A stretch of 64,000 nt of DNA, taken from positions 28,755 to 92,754 of the forward strand of contig JAENRP010000095.1 of NCBI GenBank assembly GCA_024741835.1, written 5' to 3'. The notes below the pieces were generated by a model, which saw nothing but the letters and a program-made list of their open reading frames with translations, was not told the DNA's origin and ran no database searches. Of the stretch, positions 32,304-42,864 are shown piece after piece (within the stretch, counting starts at the first letter, position 1; each line of letters opens with the position of its first letter). This DNA is from Diplocarpon mali. Taxonomy: Eukaryota > Ascomycota > Leotiomycetes > Helotiales > Drepanopezizaceae. The translations under genes and the position numbers were made by a program.

Positions 32304-33641
32304 TTACAAACAAGCCATCCTCCGGCCTCTGTCCCCAGTGCTCGGAAGTGGCTTTTCCAGTCTCAAGCACCAAAGCAGTACGTCCTCCAGTGGCAACATT
32401 ACAAGGAATACCTTGTTGCACAGAAAAGCAACGATAACGACGACGAAAGCAACGCACGCGTCGAGGTAGTAGTGGTTGGCCGTTGCGACAATGGTGATGA
32501 GGATCCAGCAGGGGTACCCGATTGCCAACATGAGATAAAATAACTGCCAGAGCTTGGACTTTCGCTTCTCGCCGGGCTCAAGCGATCTCCGCAGGATCCC
32601 CGAGTGATACAGCATGGTCATCCCAATGCAAAACGAGTATCCGAAATGCATCGACGGCATCGCCGCCAAAGAATTGACATATTTGCCTGACATCCACACA
32701 CTCTCGGCGTTGTTGTGCCCTACGCTGTCAAGAAACCCGTATTCGCGCGGGAGCAACCGAGGCGGCATGCATGGGTAAAGAATGAATATCATAAAGGCGA
32801 GGAGATTGGTCAGAGTCATGGTTCGTCGGACAGTGGAAAAAGTGTCAAAGGATGGAGCGACGTAATAATACCACGCAATAAACCTGGAAGGGTCAGCAAA
32901 AGCCCCAGTCAACCAACCGAACGAAAGGCATACCCGACAGTTCCAGGGATATGTATCAAGGCATACGAGCGGTTCAGAACGGTCAGAAACGTTTGGTGTC
33001 CATGCATGAACCACTGCTGTACGGTTCTCTCGTGCACTGGCCAGAGGAAGCTCAGCCTGGAAAGCTGCTCGAACTCTAGAATGGCCAGGCCATGGTCTTG
33101 TGCAACGTTCCAGATGCCTGTCTTGGAGAATAGCGCCTGTGAAGTGAGACTTGTACAGCGGTAGAAGGCGTACGTAATGATCCAGTAGAACATCTCCATC
33201 AGAAAAGGGAACTTCTGCATGATGCGGCTGTGGAGGTGGTCCGCGAAACGAGCCGAGTTCGGGGTATAGATTATCTTTCCACAGCATGACCTCTTTTTCG
33301 GCGGGTTCACCATCATCGACATGGTATCTTCGTCGGCCCCAGTAATCATGCATTCTCGTATGAGCAGGTCCTCAGACGATCGCGCTGAGCTTGTTTCGGG
33401 GTCTTTGTCCAGAAGGCCATTGCTTCCCCTTCTCCCTAGCAGCCGGAACCCTCTTCTTCTCGTCAACACCATGGATCCTATCAGTATACTGGCCACCATC
33501 TGTACGCTGTCAGTAGGTTTTTGGCAGTCTTGTCTTGTAACCTCTCACCATTGGCTCTGCCCAGCCTGGGAGTCTCCATGCTGGCGCCGAATTCCACTTG
33601 AGCTCCTCCCATGGAACCGTAATATTCACCGAGGGAAGCAT
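32304..33641 (-). CDS. PAP2-superfamily membrane protein, Aur1 (inositol phosphorylceramide synthase)-like
   Basis: Polytopic membrane protein of the lipid phosphatase/transferase fold. Exons on minus: 33641-33549, 33499-32934 and 32883-32304, giving 412 aa. The short first exon (MLPSVNITVPWEELKWNSAP...) joins through a GTGAGA donor. Catalytic motifs appear in the C-terminal half: SLAAMPSMHFGYSF (first His) and ATANHYYLDAC (second His and Asp). These match the C2 and C3 motifs of Aur1-type IPC synthases. Several hydrophobic helices flank them. The N-terminal half carries a Ser/Asp-rich loop (DPETSSARSSED) and GKIIYTPNSARFADHLHSR. Whether it is the essential Aur1 or one of the paralogues common in filamentous fungi cannot be decided from sequence alone; I favour a paralogue. 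Confidence 0.85.
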
Positions 33642-35851
33642 TTCTTCTCTACGCCTCTCCCAACTTCCAGGGTGAAGAATCCTAACGCCAAATCGCGCTG
33701 TGGTAGTCCGAAAGCGGAGGAGCCTATCCCAGGGTTTGCAATTGAAAGTGGTGACTATGTAGTGGTGTGGAGGCTTCTGGTTGATGGTATGCACAGAATA
33801 TACCTAGAGGACGATGTCGAAAGAGGGTCGAGCTATTAGAGCGCGGTATCACTGAGCACCCAGACGAAGGCGTGGAAAGGAGCAGTCGGGTTGTTGTCTG
33901 AGATAGTAGGCTGCGCTTGACACCGAGTTTGAGGATTCACCCGGAGAGCAAAACGAGAGGAAGAAGATGACGGAAGACGACGAAGTCGATGGAGGAGATG
34001 GAGGAGGAGGAGAGGGGGGGAGGGCGGAGGGTGACTGTGACTGTGACTGCAGAAGAAGTCACGGTCCGTAAAGAAAGGAAGGCATGATGGGAGACATAAC
34101 GGGGAGGCATGATGGAAGGCATGATGGGGGCGGAGTAGGTGGTACAGTCCGTTCTCGAGAAGGCATGTACGTAGTCCGGCACGACTCTTGGCATGGAAGA
34201 TCAACGCCACAGCTCAAACTTCGTCGGAGGATATAACCATCACATAAGATGCTTGACGAACATGGGGCTGCCGTCCCCCTGCGACACATCGATTCCTTGA
34301 GCCGATCTTCTGTTCGCAGAACACGAACCATGCCGACGCCGAGCAGAGATACGATACGGAGTAGAGGCTGCCCAGCAAGCCAGAAAAAAGCAGCCTGTCG
34401 TTTCGTGGGGCCAGATGGAATTTCCGGAGAACTGGACCATGCGCCGATTGTTGGCGATGAGTCCCTATGGGCGAGAATACCTGATACCTAGGATGGACCG
34501 ATAGGGGAAGCTGGGGATCGGGAAAAGGAATAAGGGTTGTCTGTATGCGAACTCGGCCCCTGGCTTGGCTGGAGCTGCCCCGACCAGCTTCAAGAACAAC
34601 AACAGGAGTGACAGTAACATCAGCAGCAGCCTGCTTACAATCTAGTCTAACCTGTCTGGTCTGAAGGGATTCGCAGATTGGCCACGTCCAGCGACGCGTC
34701 CATCTCTGGACTCATCTTTCGGACTGAGCAGCATCAAATCGTCAGCACGCCTGGAAGAATCAGGAAGCGCCGAGCCCCTCACATCAAAGTAAACAAAGCC
34801 CGAGTTCGTGTCGGTGCACAGGTCTTGACGAAGTACCGTACTGGGTATATGACTCGCTACGTCTAGACGCCTTCGACTGTTGCATGGATTCTGCACATCC
34901 AGGCTGCCCGTTTGACTCAGCTGTGTCTCGAGTAAACGGGGCCAGCCCAATGTTGCAGAGCGATGGCAAGGGGCTCGGCTGGGGAAAAGAGCGAAAGAGA
35001 ACAGGAAGCGCGAAACGAGACACCGACGAGCTTGTCTGTTGACTTGTCACGTATTTCCTCTCGGGTCGAAATATCTCGAATGAGGATGCCGGTGTCGTCC
35101 CTACTGACCGAGAGGACAAACCATGATTACCGGTAGCTGGGAGGGACGATGAGATGGAATACGACCAAATGTGCATGAAGAAACGCTCGGGCTACCACCA
35201 TAACCCAACTGTGAGCCGATGCATATGCAGTCGATGTTGAGATCGATGAAACGACTCGTAACCTGACCGGCTCATCATTTGCTTCGGGTTCTGACGAGTA
35301 TCCCAGAAGCGACATCTTGAGGCATCTCACGTAATGCTACCTGAGGAGAACGGTGGATCACGTGTATACAGAGGAAGGTCTCGTGACTCGTCCGTGTCAA
35401 GATCACGGCCTTCTAGCCTGTGGGTGACCCAGGTCGATCTTGATCGAATGTCCCCGAGGTTCCCAGAGGAAAAGGAGTGTTCTTGAAGTAATAAATGCAA
35501 CTGTCACGTGTCGATGCTACAATCGACGATGTCCCGTAAATATTAGACGACTTGTCTACTACCCTCAGTCTTGTCTGTAAGAAGAGCTGCACGTAGAACT
35601 TGAGCTCCATGCTCAATGAACAAAGCTTGAGACGCGCTACGCGTGTAGATAGATACGATCAGCGTAGCCACAGACAGAGAGATGTAAAGAAAGACATGGG
35701 AGGTTTGAAAGCTCGTTTGCCTTCTCCATCCCACCACAAGGGGCTTTTGGTTGCCTCAATCGGTCATTCTTCGGCAGTACTATATCAAAGTGCGGCGTCA
35801 GTGCATCAACCTTGAGATCACCCCTTTGCAAATCTTCGACGCCGCGACATT
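33642..35851. other. Intergenic, 2.2 kb, no supported gene
   Basis: Divergent spacer between the Aur1-like and GH16 genes. It has short imperfect repeats of gcatgatgg near 34082-34125, a ctgtga repeat near 34031, and CAACAG/CAGCAG stretches near 34597-34630. Frames on both strands are short and unlike known proteins. Long enough to hide a small fast-evolving gene, but none can be argued. Confidence 0.5.
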
Positions 35852-36823
35852 ATGTCCTTCCAGCACCACCTCGATGGCCTCTTGAACAAAGGCAAGGCCA
35901 AATTCAAGGAATTCAACGACCAGCGACAGCAACAGCAACAGCAACAGCAACATCAACAACACCAGTATCAGCACCACCAACAACACTCTCATTCGGGCGG
36001 CCCTCCGCCAATCCCCTATGGAACGAAGCCCGGCTACTCCCAACAACCCGCCAGAGCATACTGGCAGCCAACCTTTAATCCTCAGATCCCCGTCTCCCAT
36101 CTCTTCACGCAAGAGACCGGGGCACACGGCTGGGGCAACAATGAGTCTCAAAACTATACCGCCGACCACCAGAACTGCTTCTTCACTCCAGATGGCAAGC
36201 TCGTCATCAGGGCTATAGTGCAGACCTCCGCTCCGGAGAACAAATACACCAGTGCGCGGCTCGTCAGCCACCAGAAACTCGACAGGCAGAGAGGCTGTCT
36301 TACAGCCGTGTTGACGGCCCCATGTGCCGGAGGAATATGGCCTGCCTTCTGGCTCTTGCCTTCCAAGCCTTTCACTTGGCCTACGGACGGCGAGGTTGAC
36401 ATATTCGAATCTTGGAATGGGGATAACGTGAATCACAGCTGCTTGCACTGGGGCCACTTCAATGGCGAAGACTGGAACAAGCATCGTGTTGTTGATACGC
36501 CAATCCCGAATCTAGCATCCCGAGCCGTCACTATGGCGTTCGCATGGGATCAGCCCGAGGATGGACAGGGTGGGAGAGGCGTTTGGTATATCGACGGGGT
36601 GCCGGTAATGAAGGCTGACATTCCAGCGGGAACCAGACGCATGAGTGATTGGAACATAATCCTGAATGTGGCGATGGGAGGCAACGTTTGCGGAGGGACG
36701 CTACCGAGTGATGGGATTTATGATTTCGTGGTTCACCGGCTGAATTTGGAGGAAGAGCCTATCGGAGGCTGGAGTAGATTTCATGAGGATTGGACAAGGA
36801 CGAAGGAGGGCAAGACCATGTAA
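35852..36823 (+). CDS. GH16-family glucanase-like protein without signal peptide
   Basis: Concanavalin-like glycoside hydrolase family 16 protein, related to fungal endo-1,3(4)-beta-glucanases. Single exon, 323 aa. The N-terminus (MSFQHHLDGLLNKGKAKFKE) is amphipathic and not a signal peptide. It is followed by a Gln/His-rich tract (residues about 28-50) and a Pro-rich linker. The catalytic signature DGEVDIFESW holds nucleophile Glu181, Asp183 and acid/base Glu186. Other family features are WPAFWLLP, HSCLHWGHFNGEDW and WNIILNVAMGG. It ends soon after the domain with no GPI tail. The intact active site suggests an enzyme; the lack of secretion signal suggests cytosolic location or unconventional export. 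The Gln/His tract is encoded by a CAG/CAA/CAC repeat prone to length change. Confidence 0.88.
   Translation: MSFQHHLDGLLNKGKAKFKEFNDQRQQQQQQQQHQQHQYQHHQQHSHSGGPPPIPYGTKPGYSQQPARAYWQPTFNPQIPVSHLFTQETGAHGWGNNESQNYTADHQNCFFTPDGKLVIRAIVQTSAPENKYTSARLVSHQKLDRQRGCLTAVLTAPCAGGIWPAFWLLPSKPFTWPTDGEVDIFESWNGDNVNHSCLHWGHFNGEDWNKHRVVDTPIPNLASRAVTMAFAWDQPEDGQGGRGVWYIDGVPVMKADIPAGTRRMSDWNIILNVAMGGNVCGGTLPSDGIYDFVVHRLNLEEEPIGGWSRFHEDWTRTKEGKTM
35924..35990 (+). repeat. CAG/CAA-rich repeat coding a Gln/His tract
   Basis: Imperfect CAG/CAA/CAC codon repeat inside the GH16 gene, encoding mostly Gln and His. Confidence 0.85.
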
Positions 36824-37221
36824 GAATGTGTGCGCGGACATGTGTGACGACTCACGAAGGTGATGCTGGGTAGAGAGTAGGACATGATGGCCCTTGGAGA
36901 TATTCCGGAGGTAGTATGAGCACTGCACACTGCCACGCCTCTCGAGACAATCCGATATTTCCTGAAACTGGAGGAACTCTGCTTCAGAAGAATAAGTGCG
37001 AGGATGCCTATCACGAAGACGTGGAGTTGCCTTCGAGTCTAGCTAGTAGCTACTCCAGCCACATTCGCCGTTCTTCGTCACTGTACAGCCCAGCCCGTTG
37101 GCGATGCCTGTCTGCCAGCCGGCAAATCCGCACTCATATATCGCTCGTTGATACAGTACATAAATCTTTCCCATCCCCTCCCGTGCCCTGAAACGCCAAA
37201 GAACCATGCACCAAGCTCCTA
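36824..37221. other. Intergenic, convergent 3' region
   Basis: About 400 bp between the 3' ends of the GH16 gene and set9. Nothing recognised. Confidence 0.6.
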
Positions 37222-39364
37222 TCACATGGTATATCTCGCTCTCTTCATCCGTGGTCTGCTCAAGCCCTTAGCATTCGTGTTCTCCTTATTGCTACCTTGC
37301 GAGGCAATTTCGCTCACATCTCTCGACACCTCGTAACTCTCGCTCAGGGCCAGGCCTCTCCTGCGAGCTGCTTTCTCCTCCTGGGGCTTTAAAAAGCGAT
37401 GTACTGTTCGATGATCCAAGACTCGCTCCTCGGAATCGTGTCTGCCTTCCTTGTCGGTCTTGGGCCACATGTAACCGTATAATTTGCTGTGGCGTTCGCA
37501 TCTTGGACATGACGAACGTGTGAAGTAGGCGTTCTGCTGGACAAACGACTCCTCGCAGATTTTACAGGTGATCCAAGCCGAAGTAGGTTCGGCAAGGAGA
37601 CGGGAAGTAAGGACATAGTCACCCCGAGTCCGGACTGGGCGCACATGGTCTTCATCCTCGGTGCTCGGTTCCTTACTCTGTATATCCCGCTTTCTCTTCC
37701 CTCCTCTGTTTCGTCGATTCGACCCTATTAACTTTTCCTTGTCCCCCTCATCTGTAGCCTTGGACATCGTAATCTGAAACGAATCGTCAAATATCGCACT
37801 TGGGACATCCGAGATTACGGAGCTGGTGGCAGATGAGGTGTCATCCTGAAGTACTCGATGCTTCGCACTTGTTGTACTGCCAATTATAAGTGTCTTAGCT
37901 CTCTTCGCTTGCTCTAAAGGAGTCTGTTTCTTGCTGGATCTGGTGGTTCTCAGTCTCGAGACTTCAGGGCCGACGATGTGCTGCTGCTCTCCCACTTCTA
38001 CTACAATTGTGTCTTCGTCTACCGAGGTTGCATCAGTACTAGTCTGGCCATCGGTTCCAGAACCAGAGAAACTACCGCGCCTGGATCCGACTGCAGAGCA
38101 AGTCGACGAAATATTGGCATTCGTACAAATAGAAAGGCTCAAATTCGACGGCTTCATCTTCATCTGGCGCTTGTTCCGGGGCTTCTGGGTAGCTTCAGAT
38201 GGAGAAGGCGTCGAGCTCTCTTCTACTTCTCGCTTCGACGGGGACATACTAGGCTCAGCCGAGAGCGTTATCCCTAAAGGTGGCTCCAAGCTCTTGAACC
38301 GAGACAGAGTCTTGGGTGTTGCCCTTACACGTGGGCGGATGTTGATCTCGGGTGTCATGGATGCGTCTCGGGAGGAAACAGTTGACTCTCGTCTCCTCCG
38401 TCGGCGTAGAGAGTAAGAGCCAATGCCTCCTGTTGCTTCCTCCTCGATAGATAGCTGGACAAGCTTGTTCTCCTTCTCGGCTTCACCCTGACCATCTGCC
38501 CACCCATTCTGAGTGAGATTCTCACACGTTTGACAAAGACATTCACAATTATCCTCCCCAAAATAATTATCACCTGTCCAGATTTAGAAAATTTTCCAAT
38601 ACCCGTGCAACCCTTGAGCAGCTTGACATACCATAAGATACAGTGATCTCCTCCCCAATCTCAATATCAGCAACGGCATATATCTCCATGCCGGCGTTTC
38701 CGGTAGTCCTAAGCCGAGCGTTGGCTCCACAATCGTGGTTTGCGAATCGTGCCGGTCCTAGGAATAGAGATGCTGATTTATTCCGACTTGACACCACAAT
38801 GCTAAAGTCACGTCGACTGGATTTGATTAAGTCCTCCTCCTCCTCCGTCATGATGACCTGAATTCCACAAAGATATTTGACGACCTCGCCTCTTTTAATG
38901 TATTGTCGGGCGGTGACGGCTGCCTCATGCGTTACAATCGTGTACCTATTCGTGCTCGAGACTTCGAACGGGCAGTCTGGCAGGTATATGTTGACGTACT
39001 TGCGCAGATGTCGGTGAAAGTTGTCTTTCTCCTTCTGCGTAGTCAAGCTCTGAAAGAACTTCTTGAGCGCGGGTAACTCAAGCAACTCTGCCGCGGCTCT
39101 TGCAGCATCCTTCTCGACAATAACCCGATTCCGGAGAATAGCAGTAACAGCTTCTTCTGATACTCCCCGACATGGGCGGTACGTGCTCTTGTTTTTCCGA
39201 ATTGACGTCCAGAAATAGACCTGAACGAATGAGCAACGGTCGCCAGATGAGATAGGGAGGTTACCTACATGGTCTACAAGAGCGTCTGTGGCTACATCGT
39301 CGTATGCAGCCAGTTGTGCAAGCGTGAGGCGCTGCTTTTTGGGGGAAACAATCTGGGGAGGCAT
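37222..39364 (-). CDS. set9: Histone H4-K20 methyltransferase Set9 (KMT5)
   Basis: Nuclear SET-domain enzyme that methylates histone H4 Lys20, linked to DNA-damage checkpoint control in fission yeast. Exons on minus: 39364-39269, 39220-38632 and 38573-37222, giving 678 aa. The N-terminus MPPQ...[20 protein letters not shown] is characteristic of the family. The SET domain spans about residues 110-245: [29 protein letters not shown] and [11 protein letters not shown], followed across intron 2 by the post-SET zinc-type motif [17 protein letters not shown]. The C-terminal 400 residues are Ser/Lys-rich and contain a second CxxC pair pattern ([10 protein letters not shown] ... SSCPRCERH). The end is basic. 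Divergent from MRPL38 with 632 bp between the starts. Confidence 0.94.
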
Positions 39365-39996
39365 TGCGACGTCGGGGATCTTGGGTTCTGGTTCATGCGA
39401 CAGAAGATAAGTGGAGCGGTTTATTGTTGCTGAGAAACAGTGAAAGGAAGGACTGGGAATGATGGGGGACGTGAATGATAGACTCTGTTCTCATGAAGGA
39501 TTGTACTTGGCCGACAATAGTATCCATAAGTACTGGACCGGCTATGTGAGCCTAAATTCACTGTGATGGCTTACAGCCTCCTCCCAGCGCAACAGTTCAG
39601 AAATTGATGCCAGGGGACGGGTGAAGGGGAGGGGGAAATGCAATAATGTAATTAAGATAAATAAGGTAGGTATTAAATAAGAGACGTGTTTGACCAGATC
39701 TTAGCAGTCAATGTATCAGATCCCGTCAGGACCATAGTATCAATAAGTATTCAATAAAGCAATGAAATGAGAAATTTAAAAGGAGTTATTCGGATTCGAT
39801 CAATTAAGAGTCGCAGCCGCAGCCGCAGCCGCCCATCGATGCCGATTCGCAAGGCGCCAAAACAAGGCGCCAAAACAAGGGTCAATTTGCGCTAAGGGCA
39901 GAGCGACGGATTCCAGGGTTGGCGAATACCTTTAAGCTTGACTTCAGGACGAAGCAGAGTTCGTCAAGTATCGCACAGCCGTGGCATGATCTCACT
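39365..39996. promoter_or_regulatory. Divergent promoter region, set9 and MRPL38
   Basis: No gene. Contains a CAGCCG repeat at 39811-39833 and a direct repeat of aaggcgccaaaaca at 39851-39880. The latter lies about 120-150 bp before the MRPL38 start and holds the palindrome ggcgcc twice, so it is a candidate regulatory element. Confidence 0.5.
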
Positions 39997-40567
39997 ATGA
40001 TTCAACTAAAGGTTTGCTTCACACCATGAATACACTATTCATCTTACAAGTGGCAGGCGCTAAAACGTCTGGCAGACGATGATGAATTGCATCGACAACT
40101 CGGGGGCGGCCGTTGTTGAATGCGTTAAGGTCATGCGAATGAAACGACACGCAAAGATTGGTAGGTCGCCGGTTCTCTTCCTCTGCGCGTTAGCATGGCT
40201 TATGTGGTTTCTAGGCGACCGAGTTATTGTGGTCGTGCAGAAGCAGCGAAACTTCTCGGAGTCTGGACCTGGGGCAAGCGTTTCTACGTCGGCGGCAAAT
40301 AAAGTCCGGAGAGGAGACATCAGGCATGCGGTTGTGGTCCGGACAGCGAAGAAGCTACAGAGGCCGGATGGCAGTGTGGTCAAGTTTGACGACAATGCCT
40401 GTGTGCTAATCAACAAGGCGGGCGAGCCAATCGGCACAAGACTGAATGGTAGGCTTATATGGCTTGGCTATGTTGGATTTAAACTGACCTGGACAGGTAT
40501 TGTTGGTGTGGAATTGAGGAAGATGAAGTGGGCAAAGATCCTTTCGCTAGCCCCAATGCATTTGTAG
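39997..40567 (+). CDS. MRPL38: Mitochondrial large-subunit ribosomal protein uL14m
   Basis: Mitochondrial 54S ribosomal protein of the L14 family. Four exons: 39997-40011, 40076-40160, 40215-40448 and 40497-40567, giving 134 aa. The first exon is just five codons (MIQLK), recovered because the family begins MIQLKTMLNCIDNSG. Body motifs: NCIDNSGAAVVECVKVMRMK, GDRVIVVVQKQR, KVRRGDIRHAVVVRTAKKLQ, FDDNACVLINKAGEPIGTR and GVELRKMKWAKILSLAP. The length and end match fungal homologues. As usual for L14, there is no obvious cleavable presequence. A possible small Ser/Gly insert (NFSESGPGASVSTSAA) sits before the KVRRGD motif. Confidence 0.93.
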
Positions 40568-40789
40568 GATTATTGTATCAAGGTCACAGGCGCATGTACT
40601 AGCATAGGGACGGCGTTCAGAATTTTGATTTGATCGGAAAATGTAGAATCAATGCTTCCCCCCTGGCCCCGTCAACCTCTCATCATGAGAAATACAGCCA
40701 ACTCCATAACCAGATTCATCTAGGTATCCCAACACCCAAACTCCCGACATTCGTTCATGAAAGCGTCACCGATGAAGAGCATCTGGGTA

Positions 40790-41463
40790 TCACGAGAAGA
40801 TGTGACCACAACCGCAGCAGACGTAAAAGAGTTTCTGGGAATGTTAGTTAGCACAGAGAGAAATACGGAACTGTGCTCGCACTCACCATTCCAGTTTCTG
40901 CAGATCTCTGTTGGGATTGAAAAAAGACTGCATCCTCCGTCTTGCATTTTGGGCAGGTCTTGTTGGATCGGGGGAGCTAGAAATGAGAACCAGATCAGCA
41001 AAAGTGGGCAAGTTACCGAAGAATACAGCATCAAGTCTTCCACCACTACACCGGCGGCTCGCTCCCTGTCGCCTCTCATCCACTTCAGCGACGTCCTGAA
41101 CCATCTTCCCCTCACATATGACTGCAGAACCACGTAATAGATAGAGAGATAAACCCACAGTCGGATCCGATCCAACATCTTGAGTCACACCTGCGGTCTC
41201 TCCGACGGCATTATTGAGGATGTTTCTAAAAACGCACGAAGAAGTTGCCTCTTCCGAGTACTGGCATGTTCGGCAGGCAAATTGAAGCCGATGGGTATCG
41301 GGATCTTCTTTGGGATACAGCATATTGGAACTGTGCACATGTTAGTGAGATTGTTACTCGGCGCATGGAGACGAGAATATTACCATTCGCTGCAGAATCT
41401 AAAAGTGATTTGCTCCATATTCTTCTTGGGCTCACTGCCAGCGCTGGATGCGGGCGATGCCAT
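40790..41463 (-). CDS. RPB9: RNA polymerase II subunit RPB9
   Basis: Small zinc-ribbon subunit of RNA polymerase II, involved in start-site choice, fidelity and TFIIS response. Exons on minus: 41463-41384, 41330-41159, 40976-40887 and 40834-40790, giving 128 aa. The first ribbon, [20 protein letters not shown] then ACRTC, has its second Cys codon split by intron 1. The middle part is [20 protein letters not shown]. The second ribbon is [18 protein letters not shown] then [12 protein letters not shown] at the C-terminus. All eight zinc-binding cysteines are present once introns are removed. Intron 2 is 182 bp, far longer than its neighbours. Its 3' end lies 222 bp from the convergent MRPL38 stop. 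Confidence 0.95.
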
Positions 41464-41916
41464 CGTAGATGCTTTCTTTAACAGGAGGCGTAGGCGCGTA
41501 GAAACGTAATCTGTCGTGTAGCAGTACCGCTCTATCGTAGCCTGGCAAGCAATGTTGAGACTTCTGAACGGGTGCTTGTGTTGTGTGATGGATTGAATTA
41601 TTTGGATAGTCAGGCTCGTTGCCTCACTAGGTGCAGACGAGGCTCTGGACTAGTTGTGCCCCACAATAAGTGCGATATCCAGCGCTAAAGCCAATAACCC
41701 TGCAGGGCAATCAAATGCAGAGAGGTCGGGTGACTAAGGTTTGTTCCTTGCAAGCTGATTAAACCACAATCTCTAGCCTCCCCTCTCCACCTCCCCCTCA
41801 CAACCCTCCTCCTCCTTAACCAACACTCTATTCAAGGATTGTTTCGTCAGCAAGCAGCTTTTGCATTGGTCGTCTCTTTAAAACACCCTTAGAAATCTCA
41901 TTCATAGATCTGCAAC
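41464..41916. promoter_or_regulatory. Divergent promoter region, RPB9 and Pin1-type isomerase
   Basis: A 453-bp spacer between diverging starts. Right part is C/T-rich (about 41775-41830), typical of a leader or promoter. No named site. Confidence 0.5.
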
Positions 41917-42705
41917 ATGGTATGCATTCTTTAGCCACTTCTCCGAGCTGTTTCTGCCTTTGTTTACTTGCGGCTCAGCCTTGTGCCTGACGCCCATTGG
42001 ACCGGATTCTCTGTTGCTAACCCACCATCAGACCGATGCAGGATTGCCCGCCGGGTGGGAAGTCCGCCACTCAAATTCCAAGAACCTCCCGTACTACTTC
42101 AACGAATTCCAGAAACAATCTCGATGGGAGCCGCCGGAGGGGACCGACACCGAGAAGCTCAAGTCCTACATGGCAGAGCACCACAGCGCCCCTCAGATCA
42201 CAGCCGAGAGTGCACTAAACGGCCATGTCAACCCTCCCGGGAAGATACGTGCAGGTCACTTGTTAGTGAAACACAAAGATAGCCGTCGCCCAAGCAGTTG
42301 GCGTGAGGTGCGTAGCAATATCTGATGGCTATATAGCCTATACTACAAATTATTTGAGCATAGCTTGCTGATAAGTCGCTAGGCTGAGATCAAACGAACC
42401 AAGGAAGATGCTATGAGCATAATTCTTGGTCACGAACAAAGAATTCGCAGCGGCCAATCGTCACTTGGGGATCTTGCGACCAGCGAATCCGATTGCAGCA
42501 GCGCACGCAAGAGGGGAGATCTTGGGTTTTTTGGTCGAGGCGACATGCAGAAGGAATTCGAAGAAGCTGCTTTTCAACTCAATCCTGGCGAAATGAGCCG
42601 CGTTGTTGAAACCGCTTCTGGGCTGCATTTGATTGAAAGGTGTGTCCACGCAAAAAAAAAAAAGATGCCAGATACAGGTTCTAATACGCATCAAGGTTGG
42701 AGTGA
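41917..42705 (+). CDS. ssp1: Pin1/Ess1-type peptidyl-prolyl isomerase (WW plus parvulin)
   Basis: Nuclear phospho-Ser/Thr-Pro-specific prolyl isomerase acting on the RNA polymerase II tail and cell-cycle proteins. Four exons: 41917-41919, 42032-42307, 42383-42639 and 42696-42705, giving 181 aa. Exon 1 is only the ATG, and the last exon contributes RLE and stop. The WW domain (residues 1-40) has LPAGWEVRHSNSKNLPYYFN and SRWEPP. The parvulin domain has the basic phosphate-binding loop HLLVKHKDSRRPSSWRE, the Cys in SDCSSARKRGDLGFF, and PGEMSRVVETASGLHLIERL. The linker is longer than in human Pin1, as in other filamentous fungi. The terminal LIERLE end confirms the last splice. Confidence 0.93.
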
Positions 42706-42864
42706 GATTTGGTGTGCTGACCACAGGCTTTCGAGTTCTCGTGGGATCTACTAATATAGTTTACGTTGCATTTACTGGGGATCAACCATGGCGGATGGTT
42801 CATATCGAAACGACATCTTGCCTAAGAGCGGCGGTTTTTCACTTACCGAAATATGCTCCCTTGT

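Noticed and set aside
37222..38573. Separate gene starting at an ATG at 38358
   Set aside because: The frame continues upstream through the post-SET cysteine motif and joins the SET domain by a good intron, so it is the Set9 C-terminus.
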